The translations under genes were made by a program, and so were the position numbers. Positions 9,171-18,444 of a stretch of DNA of 64,000 nt are shown in pieces. The notes beneath the pieces are model-generated. The model worked only from the letters and a program-made list of their open reading frames with translations. It searched no databases and was not told where the DNA came from. Positions within the stretch are counted from its first letter, which is position 1, and each line of letters opens with the position of its first letter. Source of the stretch: Nostoc mirabile CHAB5784 (GTDB lineage: Bacteria; Cyanobacteriota; Cyanobacteriia; Cyanobacteriales; Nostocaceae); NCBI RefSeq assembly GCF_020829645.1, contig NZ_JAIVFS010000002.1:124001-188000 (forward strand). The letters are read 5' to 3'.

Positions 9171-9448
9171 GGGAGCCAGTGCGTTACAGTGAATCCAGCG
9201 CTGTAGGCGGGTTTCCCGCCGTAGGCGACTGGTGAACCCGAAGGGAGGTTCGCGACGCTCGAGTACTCGCTCTAAGCGAAGCCATGCCGTTGGCGCAGCC
9301 TCTCGTAGAGAAGGCTTTACGGTGCGCTATCCGTTGAAGCAACTGGCGTCATAGGACATAGGGCATGGGCACAGGTAATTATTGTCATGGCCATGTGCCA
9401 TTCGCCATGCCCAATTATTCACGATCAAAAGTTAATAACTGACCTATA
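9171..9448. other. Intergenic repeats downstream of psb28
   Basis: GC-rich dispersed repeat units (GTAGGCGGGTTTCCCGCCGTAGGCGA at about 9203-9228 and GCGCAGCCTCTCGTAGAGAAGGC near 9293) fill most of this gap. No ORF or RNA gene is evident. Confidence 0.5.
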
Positions 9449-9952
9449 ATGCCACAACCCCACCCAGACTCGCCTAGTAGAATTGCGGTAACTTGTGCTG
9501 TGGTTACTGTCAGCGATACACGCACTTTTGAAACAGACAAAAGTGGCCAGCTAATTCAGCAGTTACTCCTTGGTGCTAACCATGCTGTAGGAGCCTACAC
9601 AATTATCAAAGATGAACCAATACAAATTCAAGAGCAGATAGAAAATTTAGGTAAAAGCTCAAATTTGAATGCTGTAATTTTCAGTGGTGGTACAGGCATT
9701 GCACCAAGAGATACTACTTATGATGCCATTGAGAAGTTACTGGAAAAAACCTTACCGGGATTTGGTGAGTTATTCCGTTTTTTAAGTTATCAAGAAATTG
9801 GTTCGCGGGCGATCGCTTCTCGCGCTGTTGCTGGTGTTTATCAAAATAAATTAATCTTCTCGCTTCCTGGTTCTAGTAATGCTGTGCGACTGGCGATGGA
9901 AAAATTGATTTTACCCGAACTCACTCACTTGGTGAGTCAGGTTTGTAATTAG
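9449..9952 (+). CDS. moaB: Molybdenum cofactor biosynthesis protein MoaB/MogA family
   Basis: The 167-residue protein has the family core: [17 protein letters not shown], then [16 protein letters not shown] (substrate loop), [23 protein letters not shown] and [13 protein letters not shown]. MoaB/MogA-type enzymes bind or adenylylate molybdopterin before molybdenum insertion. The cofactor would serve enzymes such as nitrate reductase. No other mo genes are in the window, so this is a stand-alone copy. The choice of MoaB over MogA follows the usual cyanobacterial label. Confidence 0.9.
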   Translation: MPQPHPDSPSRIAVTCAVVTVSDTRTFETDKSGQLIQQLLLGANHAVGAYTIIKDEPIQIQEQIENLGKSSNLNAVIFSGGTGIAPRDTTYDAIEKLLEKTLPGFGELFRFLSYQEIGSRAIASRAVAGVYQNKLIFSLPGSSNAVRLAMEKLILPELTHLVSQVCN

Positions 9953-10227
9953 TCATTAGTCATTAGTCAATAGTCATTAATATGAAAAAGCAGGAAAAAT
10001 TCTGAAAAACTATTAATGACTAATGACTTCGATTTCCACTCATGTCTAAAGCCATTGGCTCTCGACGGCGCAAGGACTTTGGTAAAATAAGCAGCCTTTG
10101 AGAAAGTTACTATAAAAACTTTTGTAAAATTAAGGCATGAGGCATTGAAATCATCCCTTCTCTACTTACATTTTTAGGGTATCCAGAACTATAGTGAAAC
10201 GGATAAAGTGTTAATATCAGGTCAGTA

Positions 10228-11979
10228 ATGGAGCGTATTTACTGGAATTGCATAATTGCTCACGGCATAACTGCATTTTCATACTTTGGCATCCCCATAG
10301 TAATAGGGGTTTTCTTTGCCAAAACTAAAGCAATTATCCCGAATAAGTTTTGGTTAGCTTTTTTATTATCAGGTGGATTCGTATTATTTTGCGGCTTTCA
10401 TCACTTTCTGGCGATCTTTGAGCCACATATAGGAGTGTCCCTGCTGCACTTAGGCGTACTTGATGTAATGGCGCTTGTTTCCTTGTGTGCCTTATTCTAC
10501 CTGATGCCAACCGCTTATCAAATTCTAGAGATGATCGCCAGACATCAAGAAGACACCCGCGAACTTCAACGCAGTCAGCAGATACAACGGCTATTCCTAG
10601 ATCAAGGGCCGTTTGGAGCCTATATCAAAGATGAGCAATCTAGAGTGCTTTATTACAACCAGGAGCTACAGTCTAGATTTTCGGTAGATTCACAAGAATG
10701 GTTGGGGAAAACCGATAGTGAATTTTTGCCAGATCGAGAACAAGGGCGGCGGGTTATCGAAAACGATCAAGTCGTTTTGAAGACTCTACGCCCCTTAAAG
10801 CTGATTGAAGAGGTAAAGATACCTGGTAACGATCAGCCGTGCTACTGGCTATCGTTTAAGTTTCCCTTTAGCGATGGCGCAACGGGCGCTTGCCGCATCG
10901 GTGGCATTAGTATCGATATTACAGAATCTATAGAAGCACAGCGATCGCTCACTGACCTAAATCGGCAGCTAGAAGAAAAAACACTGAAATTAGAAGCAAA
11001 AAAACAGGAACTTATATATCTCTCAGATATGGCGGATATGCTTTATTGCTGCGAATCTGAAGATGAGGTGTATCAAGTGGTCGCTTTAACCTGTTCTAAG
11101 CTGTTTCCTAATATGAGTGGTTGTATCTATATAATTGCTAATTCCAAGAATTATGTTCAGATGAATAGTTTTTGGGGAGATGAAATAACCAGTAAAGAAA
11201 TATTTTCACTATCTGATTGTTGGGCATTACGGAGAGGAAAATTAAACCTTTTATCGCCTCATACTTCAGGACTAATGTGCAATCACTTAATACAGCCTGT
11301 TAGCGGCACACATTTATGTGCCCCATTGTTTGGACAAGGCGAAGTAGTTGGGATCTTACACATCAATGCGCTTGAAGAAATCAGTCCAGAAGATCAACAA
11401 ATTACTGAGATTATTGCTAGAACCTTAGGCATTGCACTAAATAACCTCTCGATAAAACAACGTCTAACCTATGATAATTTGCGGGATGGGATGACCCAAC
11501 TATTCAATCAAAACTATATGCAAACCATAACGGAACAGAGACTAGCGGAGGCTGAACGGTCGGGAGAACCTCTTAGTGTTATTTTCCTTGATATCGATAA
11601 CTTCAAATCTTACAACTCGCGCTATGGGCATTTGACTGCCAACATTGTTCTCCAGGGATTAGCAAAACTGCTGTTAAAATCTATTCGCTCTTTTGACATT
11701 GCTTGCAGATGGGGTGGTGAAGAATTTGTGATTGTGATGCCTAATATGACACTAGAAAACCTCAGGAAGCGAGTAGAACAATTAAGGGTAGATGTTGAAC
11801 AAATGCAATTGAAGGACGGCGATCAAATTCTTGAAGGCATTACCGCTTCTTTTGGAATAGCTGTATCAGAACCAGGGATTACAGTTAAGGATTTTCTGAA
11901 TCGGGCAAATCAAGCGATGCTTGAGGCAAAGCGAACAGGGAAGAATCGGGTTATAGAGTATGTAAATAACTATTATTAA
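10228..11979 (+). CDS. Membrane diguanylate cyclase: ethylene-receptor-like sensor, PAS, GAF, GGDEF
   Basis: Order in 583 residues: three membrane helices (about 10-100), PAS-like domain (about 112-235), short coiled coil (about 238-262), GAF domain (about 265-415) and GGDEF domain (about 425-580). The GGDEF active site is GGEEF (496-500), with an inhibitory-site RxxD, RSFD (487-490), five residues upstream, so it should make c-di-GMP and be product-inhibited. The membrane part resembles the ethylene-binding domain of ETR1 and Slr1212: AFSYFGIP and FCGFHHF give Cys55 and His59 in the copper-site spacing. The position of the essential ETR1 Asp25 is His12 here. The ligand is therefore uncertain. 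Confidence 0.85.
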   Translation: MERIYWNCIIAHGITAFSYFGIPIVIGVFFAKTKAIIPNKFWLAFLLSGGFVLFCGFHHFLAIFEPHIGVSLLHLGVLDVMALVSLCALFYLMPTAYQILEMIARHQEDTRELQRSQQIQRLFLDQGPFGAYIKDEQSRVLYYNQELQSRFSVDSQEWLGKTDSEFLPDREQGRRVIENDQVVLKTLRPLKLIEEVKIPGNDQPCYWLSFKFPFSDGATGACRIGGISIDITESIEAQRSLTDLNRQLEEKTLKLEAKKQELIYLSDMADMLYCCESEDEVYQVVALTCSKLFPNMSGCIYIIANSKNYVQMNSFWGDEITSKEIFSLSDCWALRRGKLNLLSPHTSGLMCNHLIQPVSGTHLCAPLFGQGEVVGILHINALEEISPEDQQITEIIARTLGIALNNLSIKQRLTYDNLRDGMTQLFNQNYMQTITEQRLAEAERSGEPLSVIFLDIDNFKSYNSRYGHLTANIVLQGLAKLLLKSIRSFDIACRWGGEEFVIVMPNMTLENLRKRVEQLRVDVEQMQLKDGDQILEGITASFGIAVSEPGITVKDFLNRANQAMLEAKRTGKNRVIEYVNNYY

Positions 11980-12598
11980 TTTATAATTCATAATTCAAAA
12001 AACCTCAAGCAGTGAAATGAGCAGCCCTTCAATTGGCATTGAGTATCAGACTTTCCAGCATGAACAGGACTTACGCACAAGGAACGGAAAATCGTAGACG
12101 CAAAGCGGTGAAGCAGCGCGGTCTTGGGGGTTTCCCCCATGAGCGACTGCTGTTAGCGCAGCGTTAGCGATAGCGCAGCGTTAGCGAGTCATCGAGCGTC
12201 GGTACGAGCGTCACCCGAAGGGCTTGCCGCAGGCTACCACAGAGAAGCCAGTGCGCCCTTGCGGTTAAGAGACTTGAAGCAACTGGCGCGACGCAGAGAA
12301 GCCAGTGCGTTGGGCGGGCAAAGCCCGACTTGTTCGCTCTTAGCGTTCCCGAAGGGTAGCAACTGGCGCGACACGGAGGAATAAGAGTTTGAGAGGTTTT
12401 TTGCGTAAGTCCTAATGCAATACGCTTGGCTTTGTGAAAAATTGCTTTGTTGGGTTAAGCAAAGCACAACCCAACAAAGCCCCGGAAATGTTGGGTTTCC
12501 TTCCTCAACCCAACCTACACAGTTTAAGGTTTTTAGCGTTAACTGAACTGTATTGAGTCCTAATGAAATCAGAAACTCATGAATTTCCTATATAAAAA
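11980..12598. other. Repeat-filled intergenic region
   Basis: After the cyclase stop the region holds the MITE at 12066-12413, then an inverted GTTGGGTT...AACCCAAC repeat at about 12447-12515, and TTAACTGAACTGTATTG (about 12539-12555). The last resembles one end of the MITE at 29821-29955 and recurs at about 24476. No gene is supported. Confidence 0.5.
12066..12413. mobile_element. Longer MITE copy with AGGACTTACGCA ends
   Basis: The ends AGGACTTACGCA (12066-12077) and TGCGTAAGTCCT (12402-12413) are perfect inverted repeats and match those of the 138-bp element at 7953-8090. The 348-bp interior is expanded with dispersed repeats (CAGCGTTAGCGA, GCCAGTGCG...CAACTGGCGCG). It has no transposase. 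No clean target duplication is visible. Confidence 0.75.
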
Positions 12599-12625
12599 AC
12601 AACTCCCTGGAGAAGTGGAAGTTGT
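12599..12625 (-). terminator. Intrinsic terminator downstream of mraY
   Basis: Read on the minus strand, ACAACTTCC and GGGAGTTGT form a stem followed by six T residues, about 70 bp beyond the mraY stop. The small dispersed repeat at 12670-12699 sits between gene and hairpin. Confidence 0.6.
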
Positions 12626-12669
12626 CATTTTGTATTCGACTATTTTCTCAAAACATGATTCAGAATGGA

Positions 12670-12699
12670 GCGATGCCTGCGGCGGGCTGCGCCTACGCC
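12670..12699. repeat. Small dispersed repeat supplying the mraY stop codon
   Basis: GCGATGCCTGCGGCGGGCTG... is a variant of the unit found inside cysS. On the minus strand its first bases GGCGTAG provide the final alanine codon and TAG stop of mraY. Confidence 0.65.
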
Positions 12700-13784
12700 A
12701 AGCAGATGGCAGCCAAAATAGCAGCGATGACATAAAATACTCCAACCACTTGCAATTCTGACCAGCCAGTGAGTTCTAAATGATGGTGTAAGGGTGCCAT
12801 TTTGAAGAGGCGCTTGCCTTTGCCATCAGGGCCTTTGGTGGCTTTGTAATAAGTTACCTGTGCCATTACCGAAAGGGTTTCTACGAAGAAGATACCACTG
12901 AGAATGAACAGAGCTACTAGAGTGTTTGTCAATAGCGCTACAGCCGCTAAAGCGCCGCCTAGTGCTAAAGAACCGGTATCTCCCATGAAAACGCGGGCTG
13001 GGTTACGATTATGGGCTAAGAAACCTAAGCAACCACCACTTAATGCAGCACAGAAAACCATCAACCCAGGTGCTGTAGGTGCGACTAAAGCACCTAATGC
13101 CAAAAGTGCGATCGCTACTGTTCCTGCTGCCAAGCCATCAATGCCATCTGTTAAATTAGTCGCATTACTTTCTGCAACTAGCACAAAACCTGCTAAAGGC
13201 CAAAATAGGAACCCCAAGGGAAGTGTAAAGCTAACCCAAGGCAAAGCAATATTTGTTATATTAGAAGGTTGATTAAACATCAGCCATAGACAAAATACAG
13301 CCGCAAAACCTACCTGCAAAGCCAGTTTCGTTCCCGGAGATATACCTTTATTTGATTTACGGCGCAGAATTTGCCAATCATCGAGCCAGCCAATCAATCC
13401 GTAGCTGATTGTCAATGCCGAAACTGCAAGCACGTCTGTAGCAAAGTTAGACAATATGCAGGCAATGATCACACCTACAGGGATAAAAAATATACCTCCC
13501 ATTGTTGGCGTGCCTGCCTTCTTTAGATGGGCTTGGGGGCCATCTTCACGAATTATTTGTCCAGTTTTGAGTGCTTGGAGTAGGGGTATTACCCAATAGC
13601 CCACGGCACCTGAACCTATAGCACACAATAGTAGTGGCAGGGTTAACGACATACTTTGCCAGGGTAGCCTATTGGCCATCGAATCCAATAAAAATGCTGT
13701 TGTAGCTAGCCCTACGGTTAATAAAGAGGCTAGAGCGATTCCAGAAATATTTAAACCTTGCTCAGGAGATAATTTAGCGTCCAC
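12693..13784 (-). CDS. mraY: Phospho-N-acetylmuramoyl-pentapeptide transferase
   Basis: MraY transfers phospho-MurNAc-pentapeptide from UDP to undecaprenyl phosphate, making lipid I at the cytoplasmic membrane. The 363-residue polytopic protein has the expected motifs: GTPTMGG, GWLDDWQ, NATNLTDGIDGLA, FMGDTGSLALGG and PLHHHLELTGW. The last helix ends VIAAILAAICLA, with the stop lying in a dispersed repeat, so the natural C-terminus may have been trimmed by a few residues. The DUF3134 gene is upstream on the same strand. Confidence 0.95.
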   Translation of the reverse strand: MDAKLSPEQGLNISGIALASLLTVGLATTAFLLDSMANRLPWQSMSLTLPLLLCAIGSGAVGYWVIPLLQALKTGQIIREDGPQAHLKKAGTPTMGGIFFIPVGVIIACILSNFATDVLAVSALTISYGLIGWLDDWQILRRKSNKGISPGTKLALQVGFAAVFCLWLMFNQPSNITNIALPWVSFTLPLGFLFWPLAGFVLVAESNATNLTDGIDGLAAGTVAIALLALGALVAPTAPGLMVFCAALSGGCLGFLAHNRNPARVFMGDTGSLALGGALAAVALLTNTLVALFILSGIFFVETLSVMAQVTYYKATKGPDGKGKRLFKMAPLHHHLELTGWSELQVVGVFYVIAAILAAICLA

Positions 13785-13863
13785 AGAAGTTTCCCTTCAC
13801 TCCACACATATAAAATTCAATATCAGCAACTAGGGATACTACCAAGTCGCTAGCCTGAAAAGG

Positions 13864-14100
13864 CTAATCCTCAGCGATTCCTATATCGTTATCATCATCA
13901 AGGTCGTAGCCAATCCCATCTTCTACACCCATTAGGGAGTCTATTTCTACTTCGTCATCTTGAAAATCCGGTTCGTGAACGTCACGCGCGATGATCCGAC
14001 CGTTGGTTTGCAACCAGTCCAACAAAGAGGACTCTTGCTTTAAGGGGATAACATCGGCTCGCTGATTACGGGGTACTTCACGTAATGGAGAGTTCAACAT
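13864..14100 (-). CDS. Small acidic conserved cyanobacterial protein (DUF3134-like)
   Basis: The 78-residue soluble protein begins MLNSPLREVPRNQRADVIPL, contains LLDWLQTNGRIIARD and ends in an Asp-rich tail (YDLDDDNDIGIAED). I recognise the N-terminal text as the cyanobacterial DUF3134 family; its function is unknown. It is upstream of mraY on the same strand with an 80-bp gap, so cotranscription is possible. Confidence 0.75.
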   Translation of the reverse strand: MLNSPLREVPRNQRADVIPLKQESSLLDWLQTNGRIIARDVHEPDFQDDEVEIDSLMGVEDGIGYDLDDDNDIGIAED

Positions 14101-14342
14101 ATCGAGGAGGACAAGAAAAGGTATACGTAAGTTGACATTTAGAGTCTATCACTTGGCACGGATTTATTTAGTTATCTTTTCAACCCTTTCGTTGATAAAT
14201 CCGCATTCAGATAGAAATTTTTTATTTAATAGGCATAAGGCTTAGGTCAAGCGATTTAGTAGTAATTTTTATGGCTCTACACATAGGTCATGAATATCTT
14301 GTTTATGCTGATGGAAAGGACTGATTTTTGAGGTGACAGGCG

Positions 14343-14927
14343 ATGATCACAAAAGCGGCTCTAATGGATGCGATCGCACTTACTAATCGCGGTCTACTGG
14401 CGACTGAGCTACAGAAACAGGTTATCTTAGCAGCGATCGCCAATTTAGAAGATTTTAATCCTACACCCCGTCCGGTAGAAGCTAGTAATTTGCTAGATGG
14501 CAATTGGCGATTACTATACACCACCAGCAAGGCTCTTTTAAACTTAGATGGTCTACCTTTGTGCAAACTGGGTCAAATCTATCAGTGTATCCGGGTAGAT
14601 ACTGCCAGTGTTTACAACATAGCTGAGATTTATGGCTTACCTTATTTGGAAGGATTAATCAGCGTTGCTGCTAAATTTGAGCCAGTTTCAGGTCGGCGTG
14701 TCCAAGTGAAATTTGAGCGGTCTATTATCGGCTTACAACGTTTAATAGAATACAATTCTCCGGTAACTTTTATCCAACAAATTGAAGCAGGTAAAAAATT
14801 TCCCGCAATTGATTTTGCAATCAAGAGTGATAAGCAGCAAGGCTGGTTAGATATCACCTATATAGATAACGATCTGCGGATTGGCAGAGGTAACGAGGGA
14901 AGTGTGTTTGTCTTAACTAAAACATAA
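14343..14927 (+). CDS. PAP/fibrillin-family lipid-associated protein
   Basis: The 194-residue protein follows the plastid-lipid-associated protein/fibrillin pattern: an N-terminal helix, LLDGNWRLLYTTSKALL, then beta-rich text ending LDITYIDNDLRIGRGNEGSVFVL. Fibrillins are lipocalin-like proteins linked to thylakoid and carotenoid/lipid protection. No signal peptide or membrane span is seen. The start is the ATG of MITKAALMDAI, preceded by a GAGGTGACAG stretch. The ligand is not known. Confidence 0.85.
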   Translation: MITKAALMDAIALTNRGLLATELQKQVILAAIANLEDFNPTPRPVEASNLLDGNWRLLYTTSKALLNLDGLPLCKLGQIYQCIRVDTASVYNIAEIYGLPYLEGLISVAAKFEPVSGRRVQVKFERSIIGLQRLIEYNSPVTFIQQIEAGKKFPAIDFAIKSDKQQGWLDITYIDNDLRIGRGNEGSVFVLTKT

Positions 14928-15000
14928 GCTTCTACAAAATAAACGCTTGCGAACGAAGGTACGCTATAACGTGTGCCTTGTCAAGTGGTGTCTAATAAAA

Positions 15001-15177
15001 TTTTCAATTTTGGGTAGGGAGTGAGGAATGGGGAGTAGGGAGTGGGGGAGATAAGGGAGGTGAGGGAGATGAGGGAGAAAGAATAATTAATATTCAATTC
15101 CCAATTCCCAATTCCCAATTCCCAATTCCCAATTCCCACTCCCCACTCCCCACTCCCTACTCCCTACTCCCAATTCA
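15001..15177. repeat. Tandem heptamer region (GGGAGTG, AATTCCC)
   Basis: GGGAGTGGGG-type units (about 15016-15075) are followed by about seven AATTCCC units (about 15097-15138) and CTCCCCA units up to 15177. It is a non-coding mixture of heptanucleotide repeats between the fibrillin gene and psaE. Nothing else is evident in 14928-15279. Confidence 0.7.
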
Positions 15178-15279
15178 GACAAATAACTTAACAAAGACTC
15201 TTGCTGCTACCTTCAGGTTGTAGAGTGAAATCAATTAGCCCTCTAGATTGGCGATTGATAACTAAAAGGGAAAATAATC

Positions 15280-15495
15280 ATGGTTCAACGTGGTTCTAAA
15301 GTACGTATTCTCCGCCCTGAATCCTACTGGTTTCAGGATCTAGGAACTGTGGCTTCCATTGACCAAAGCGGCATCAAATACCCTGTAATTGTCCGCTTTG
15401 AAAAGGTCAATTACGCTGGTATCAATACCAACAACTTTGCCCAGGATGAATTAGTCGAGGTTGAAGCACCAAAGGCTAAAGCACCTAAAAAATAG
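15280..15495 (+). CDS. psaE: Photosystem I reaction centre subunit IV
   Basis: PsaE is a small stromal/cytosolic-side subunit of photosystem I that helps dock ferredoxin and supports cyclic electron flow. The 71-residue protein begins [18 protein letters not shown] and contains [10 protein letters not shown] and [20 protein letters not shown], typical of PsaE, with a Lys/Ala-rich tail. The start follows an AAGGGAAAA stretch. It is followed by mutM on the same strand. Confidence 0.97.
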   Translation: MVQRGSKVRILRPESYWFQDLGTVASIDQSGIKYPVIVRFEKVNYAGINTNNFAQDELVEVEAPKAKAPKK

Positions 15496-15747
15496 CAGCA
15501 AAGCTACAAGGGGCTTGTTTGATGCGATGATGAAGGGTAGTCTTAAGTCTGAAGTATGAAGTCTGAAAATTTCAGTTCATTCATCTTTCACCCAAGCCTA
15601 CCCTAATCTATGAGAAGCTACCCTGCGGGTATTTACGGTTTCTCTAGGGTAGTAATCCGAGCCATCTAAGGCTGTGTAAGTTACTACTCTATCTCTTCTT
15701 TATCGAACGCCCAAGTACATCAAAATTGCCTGCTTAACTCAGTTTGA

Positions 15748-16608
15748 ATGCCTGAACTGCCTGAAGTTGAAACAGTCCGAAGGGGCCTAAATCAATTGAC
15801 CCTTAACCAAGAAATTACGGGTGGAGATGTGTTGCTCGATCGCACCATCGCCTACCCGTTTTCTGTTGGTGAGTTTGTTGATGGAATTAAAAAGAATGCC
15901 ATTGCCACTTGGCATCGTCGCGGTAAATATCTCCTTGCCGAACTTTCTTCCCCCTCTTCCACAGGTTGGCTAGGGGTTCATCTGCGAATGACCGGTCAAC
16001 TACTATGGCTGCATCGAGATGAACCATTACATAAGCACACGCGGGTTAGATTATTCTTTGGGGAACAGCAGGAATTACGCTTTGTTGATCAGCGTACCTT
16101 CGGGAAAATGTGGTGGGTTCCGCCTGGTGTTGCTGTAGAAAGTATTATGACTGGTTTGGCAACACTGGCAGCAGACCCATTTTCACCCGAATTCACTGTC
16201 GAATATCTAGCTCTCAAACTCCAAAATCGCCGCCGTCCGATTAAGACTGCACTACTTGATCAATCGGTAGTGGCGGGATTAGGTAACATTTATGCTGATG
16301 AAGCCCTGTTTAAGAGTGGAATTTTACCTGAAACTTTGTGTATAGATTTGCAGCTAAAGCAAATTGAGCGTTTGCGAACAGCCATAATTCAAGTTTTAGA
16401 AACCAGCATTGAGGCTGGCGGTACGACTTTTAGTAATTTTTTAAGTGTTAAGGGTGTCAACGGCAATTATGGTGGTGTTGCCTGGGTTTATAACCGCGCT
16501 GGAGATCCCTGTCGAGTTTGTGACACTCCAATTATGCGGATTAGGTTAGCTGGGCGATCTAGTCACTTTTGCCCACAGTGTCAAACGGTACGGGGAGTTA
16601 GGAGTTAG
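15748..16608 (+). CDS. mutM: Formamidopyrimidine-DNA glycosylase
   Basis: MutM (Fpg) excises oxidised purines such as 8-oxoguanine and nicks the abasic site. The 286-residue protein starts MPELPEVETVRRGL, with catalytic Pro/Glu next to the start, and has HLRMTGQL, the H2TH region ALLDQSVVAGLGNIYADEALF and a C-terminal zinc finger CRVC...CPQC. Oxidative damage is a constant burden in a phototroph. The last residues run up against the GGAGTTAGGAG repeat immediately after the stop. Confidence 0.96.
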   Translation: MPELPEVETVRRGLNQLTLNQEITGGDVLLDRTIAYPFSVGEFVDGIKKNAIATWHRRGKYLLAELSSPSSTGWLGVHLRMTGQLLWLHRDEPLHKHTRVRLFFGEQQELRFVDQRTFGKMWWVPPGVAVESIMTGLATLAADPFSPEFTVEYLALKLQNRRRPIKTALLDQSVVAGLGNIYADEALFKSGILPETLCIDLQLKQIERLRTAIIQVLETSIEAGGTTFSNFLSVKGVNGNYGGVAWVYNRAGDPCRVCDTPIMRIRLAGRSSHFCPQCQTVRGVRS

Positions 16609-16711
16609 GAGAGACGCGATTAATCGCGTCTGTACAAGAGTTAGAAGTTTTTACCTCGGAAGTCTCTTAAAATGCGGATAAGTCTAATCTAGAAATTTGA
16701 GAGGGAAATTC

Positions 16712-16927
16712 ATGGCAGTCAAAAAAGGAAATATGGTTCGCGCTATCCGCGAGAAGTTGGAAAACAGTCTGGAAGCAAAAGCCAGTGATACTCGCTTTCC
16801 TGCCTATTTGTTTGACAGTAAGGGCGAAATTGTAGATATCAAAGGTGATTACGCCCTGATTAAGTTCGGGAAAGTGCCAACGCCAAATGTTTGGTTACGT
16901 GTGGATCAGCTTGAAGAGTTTAAATAA
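16712..16927 (+). CDS. ndhO: NAD(P)H-quinone oxidoreductase subunit O
   Basis: NdhO is a small peripheral subunit of the cyanobacterial NDH-1 complex, which drives cyclic electron flow and respiration at the thylakoid. The 71-residue protein starts [19 protein letters not shown] and ends [13 protein letters not shown] sequence ([17 protein letters not shown]). I chose the ATG at 16712, with GAGAGG just upstream; a frame beginning at 16697 would use that ribosome-binding region as coding. Confidence 0.93.
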   Translation: MAVKKGNMVRAIREKLENSLEAKASDTRFPAYLFDSKGEIVDIKGDYALIKFGKVPTPNVWLRVDQLEEFK

Positions 16928-17127
16928 TTAAAAATAAGAACCCCACCCCGCCAAAGCTATGCTTTGTCTCCCCTCCCCGCTCTTCGAGAGGGGTTGGGGG
17001 TGGGATCTGTGCGTAAAAGTATTGAGCGATCGCAGGAAATTTTGGCTGAGTAGATCCTCGGAAATCCCCCTTAAAAAAAGGGGACTTTGACTCAGTTACC
17101 CCTTTTTTAAGGGGGTTACGTTTCGCG

Positions 17128-17520
17128 TTAACGGCGGTAATCGTCATCTGCGGGGTCGCCGTAGGGATCTTCGCTGGCTGGGCGGACGTTACCAAATTCC
17201 CCTTGGTCTGCGGGGTCGCCGTAGGGGTCTTCACTGGCTGGACGGACGTTACCGTAAGACGCGATATCTCCGGGGTCGCCATAGGGGTCTTGGCTGGCTG
17301 GAATAAGGTTGCCGTAAGAGGATATATCTGCGGGGTCGCCGTAGGGATCTTCACTGGCTGGACGTACATCACCGTAAGACGCTATATCTGCGGGGTCGCC
17401 GTAGGGGTCTTCGCTAGCTGGGCGGACATTGCGATCGCGCAATTCGGCATCTTTTTCAGCTTGATCGCTGTTTGATCCCAAAAGTAAATCCTTCGCCTTT
17501 CGGAAAAATTCATCTACCAT
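17128..17520 (-). CDS. 20-residue tandem-repeat protein of unknown function
   Basis: The 130-residue protein has a short N-terminal helix (VDEFFRKAKDLLLGS) followed by five copies of a 20-residue repeat, consensus NVRPASEDPYGDPADIASYG. The repeats are 60 bp each and very similar in DNA. It is acidic, proline-rich and probably disordered. No signal peptide or catalytic motif is visible. I do not recognise a family. Near-identity of the repeats suggests recent slippage or homogenisation. Confidence 0.7.
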   Translation of the reverse strand: MVDEFFRKAKDLLLGSNSDQAEKDAELRDRNVRPASEDPYGDPADIASYGDVRPASEDPYGDPADISSYGNLIPASQDPYGDPGDIASYGNVRPASEDPYGDPADQGEFGNVRPASEDPYGDPADDDYRR

Positions 17521-17614
17521 AATCTGTCTCCTGATTTAAGTTCGTGTTTCCGACGTGCGCGATCGGCGTTATCCTCCGGGAAACCCGCTTTCTTATTTAC
17601 ACACGCTTTGCTAT

Positions 17615-18106
17615 CTAGAGGGCTGGAGCTGCGGATGAAGTTATGCCAGTTAGATCGCGACCTGTAGAACTCCTGTTATAGCCTTGGAATTGGCGATATT
17701 GTTGTGCTTCAGATTCTGGTACTCGAATTCCTTCTGATGGTGGAGTTACCCAGTGAGCGCGATTTTCAGCATCGCGGTAGTATACACGCCCGTTCTTGGA
17801 AAGATAGTACTTACCTTGCGCTCCTTCTTTTGGAGCATTCTTATGTTGGTTGTACATGTAGTAAAGTGCCGCAGCTCCCGCCAAAAGTGCCACTTTTTGC
17901 CCCGTACCTAATCCTTTCTTAGCTTCGGGTTGGTTTGTAGCGTTGCGATCGCTCACTGTTCTACCAACGGTATCATCAACAGGTGGTGGCGCAGCAGTTT
18001 TGGAACCTCCGCCGCAGCTACTCAGCAAGGGTACGGTTAGCAATGCGGAAAGCAGCACTGCTAATAGACGCGAAACTATTTTACGTTCTTTATATACTGT
18101 GTTCAT
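17615..18106 (-). CDS. Putative lipoprotein of unknown function
   Basis: The 163-residue protein starts with a lipoprotein signal (KIVSRLLAVLLSALLTVPLLSSCGGG; lipobox LLSSC), then a linker, a short hydrophobic segment (VALLAGAAALYYMYN), and a small domain KYYLSKNGRVYYRDAENRAHWVTPP. It should be exported and lipid-anchored. I do not recognise a named family. It precedes the repeat protein gene on the same strand by about 95 bp, so they may be cotranscribed. Confidence 0.75.
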   Translation of the reverse strand: MNTVYKERKIVSRLLAVLLSALLTVPLLSSCGGGSKTAAPPPVDDTVGRTVSDRNATNQPEAKKGLGTGQKVALLAGAAALYYMYNQHKNAPKEGAQGKYYLSKNGRVYYRDAENRAHWVTPPSEGIRVPESEAQQYRQFQGYNRSSTGRDLTGITSSAAPAL

Positions 18107-18444
18107 CGGATTTCGTCATCACCTGTATTTACTAAAAGCCTTGCTGTTGCAAATACAAAGTTGGAATTCCTGTTATTTCACCTGGAATTGAAAGAACATC
18201 TACCACTCAATTTACAACTGCACAGCTACAGCGTTTCACTGTTATGATGATCGATTTTTTCAAATATTCCATCCTGCCTTCGAGAGAAACTGCATTCATC
18301 CGAAGGAAATATATTGTTGATTTTTTATTAATCAATTTAGCCCAAACGCGGAAATATTCAGCAATTTCTCGGTTATGTTTTCGGGATAAATAATTTAGAA
18401 AGATACAGTTACTATGATGATCTTTGCCAAAAAGTATATTCAAT
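18107..18444. other. Intergenic region upstream of the ATPase/nuclease operon
   Basis: It separates the leftward lipoprotein gene from the rightward operon. The DNA is AT-rich and would have to hold both promoters, but no box is clear enough to call. The overlapping leftward frame at 18207-18530 has no recognisable content. Confidence 0.4.

Noticed and set aside
17040..17120. AAAAAAAGGGG/CCCCTTTTTT inverted repeat as another MITE
   Set aside because: It shares the interior hairpin type of the MITEs, but I could not find matching terminal repeats.
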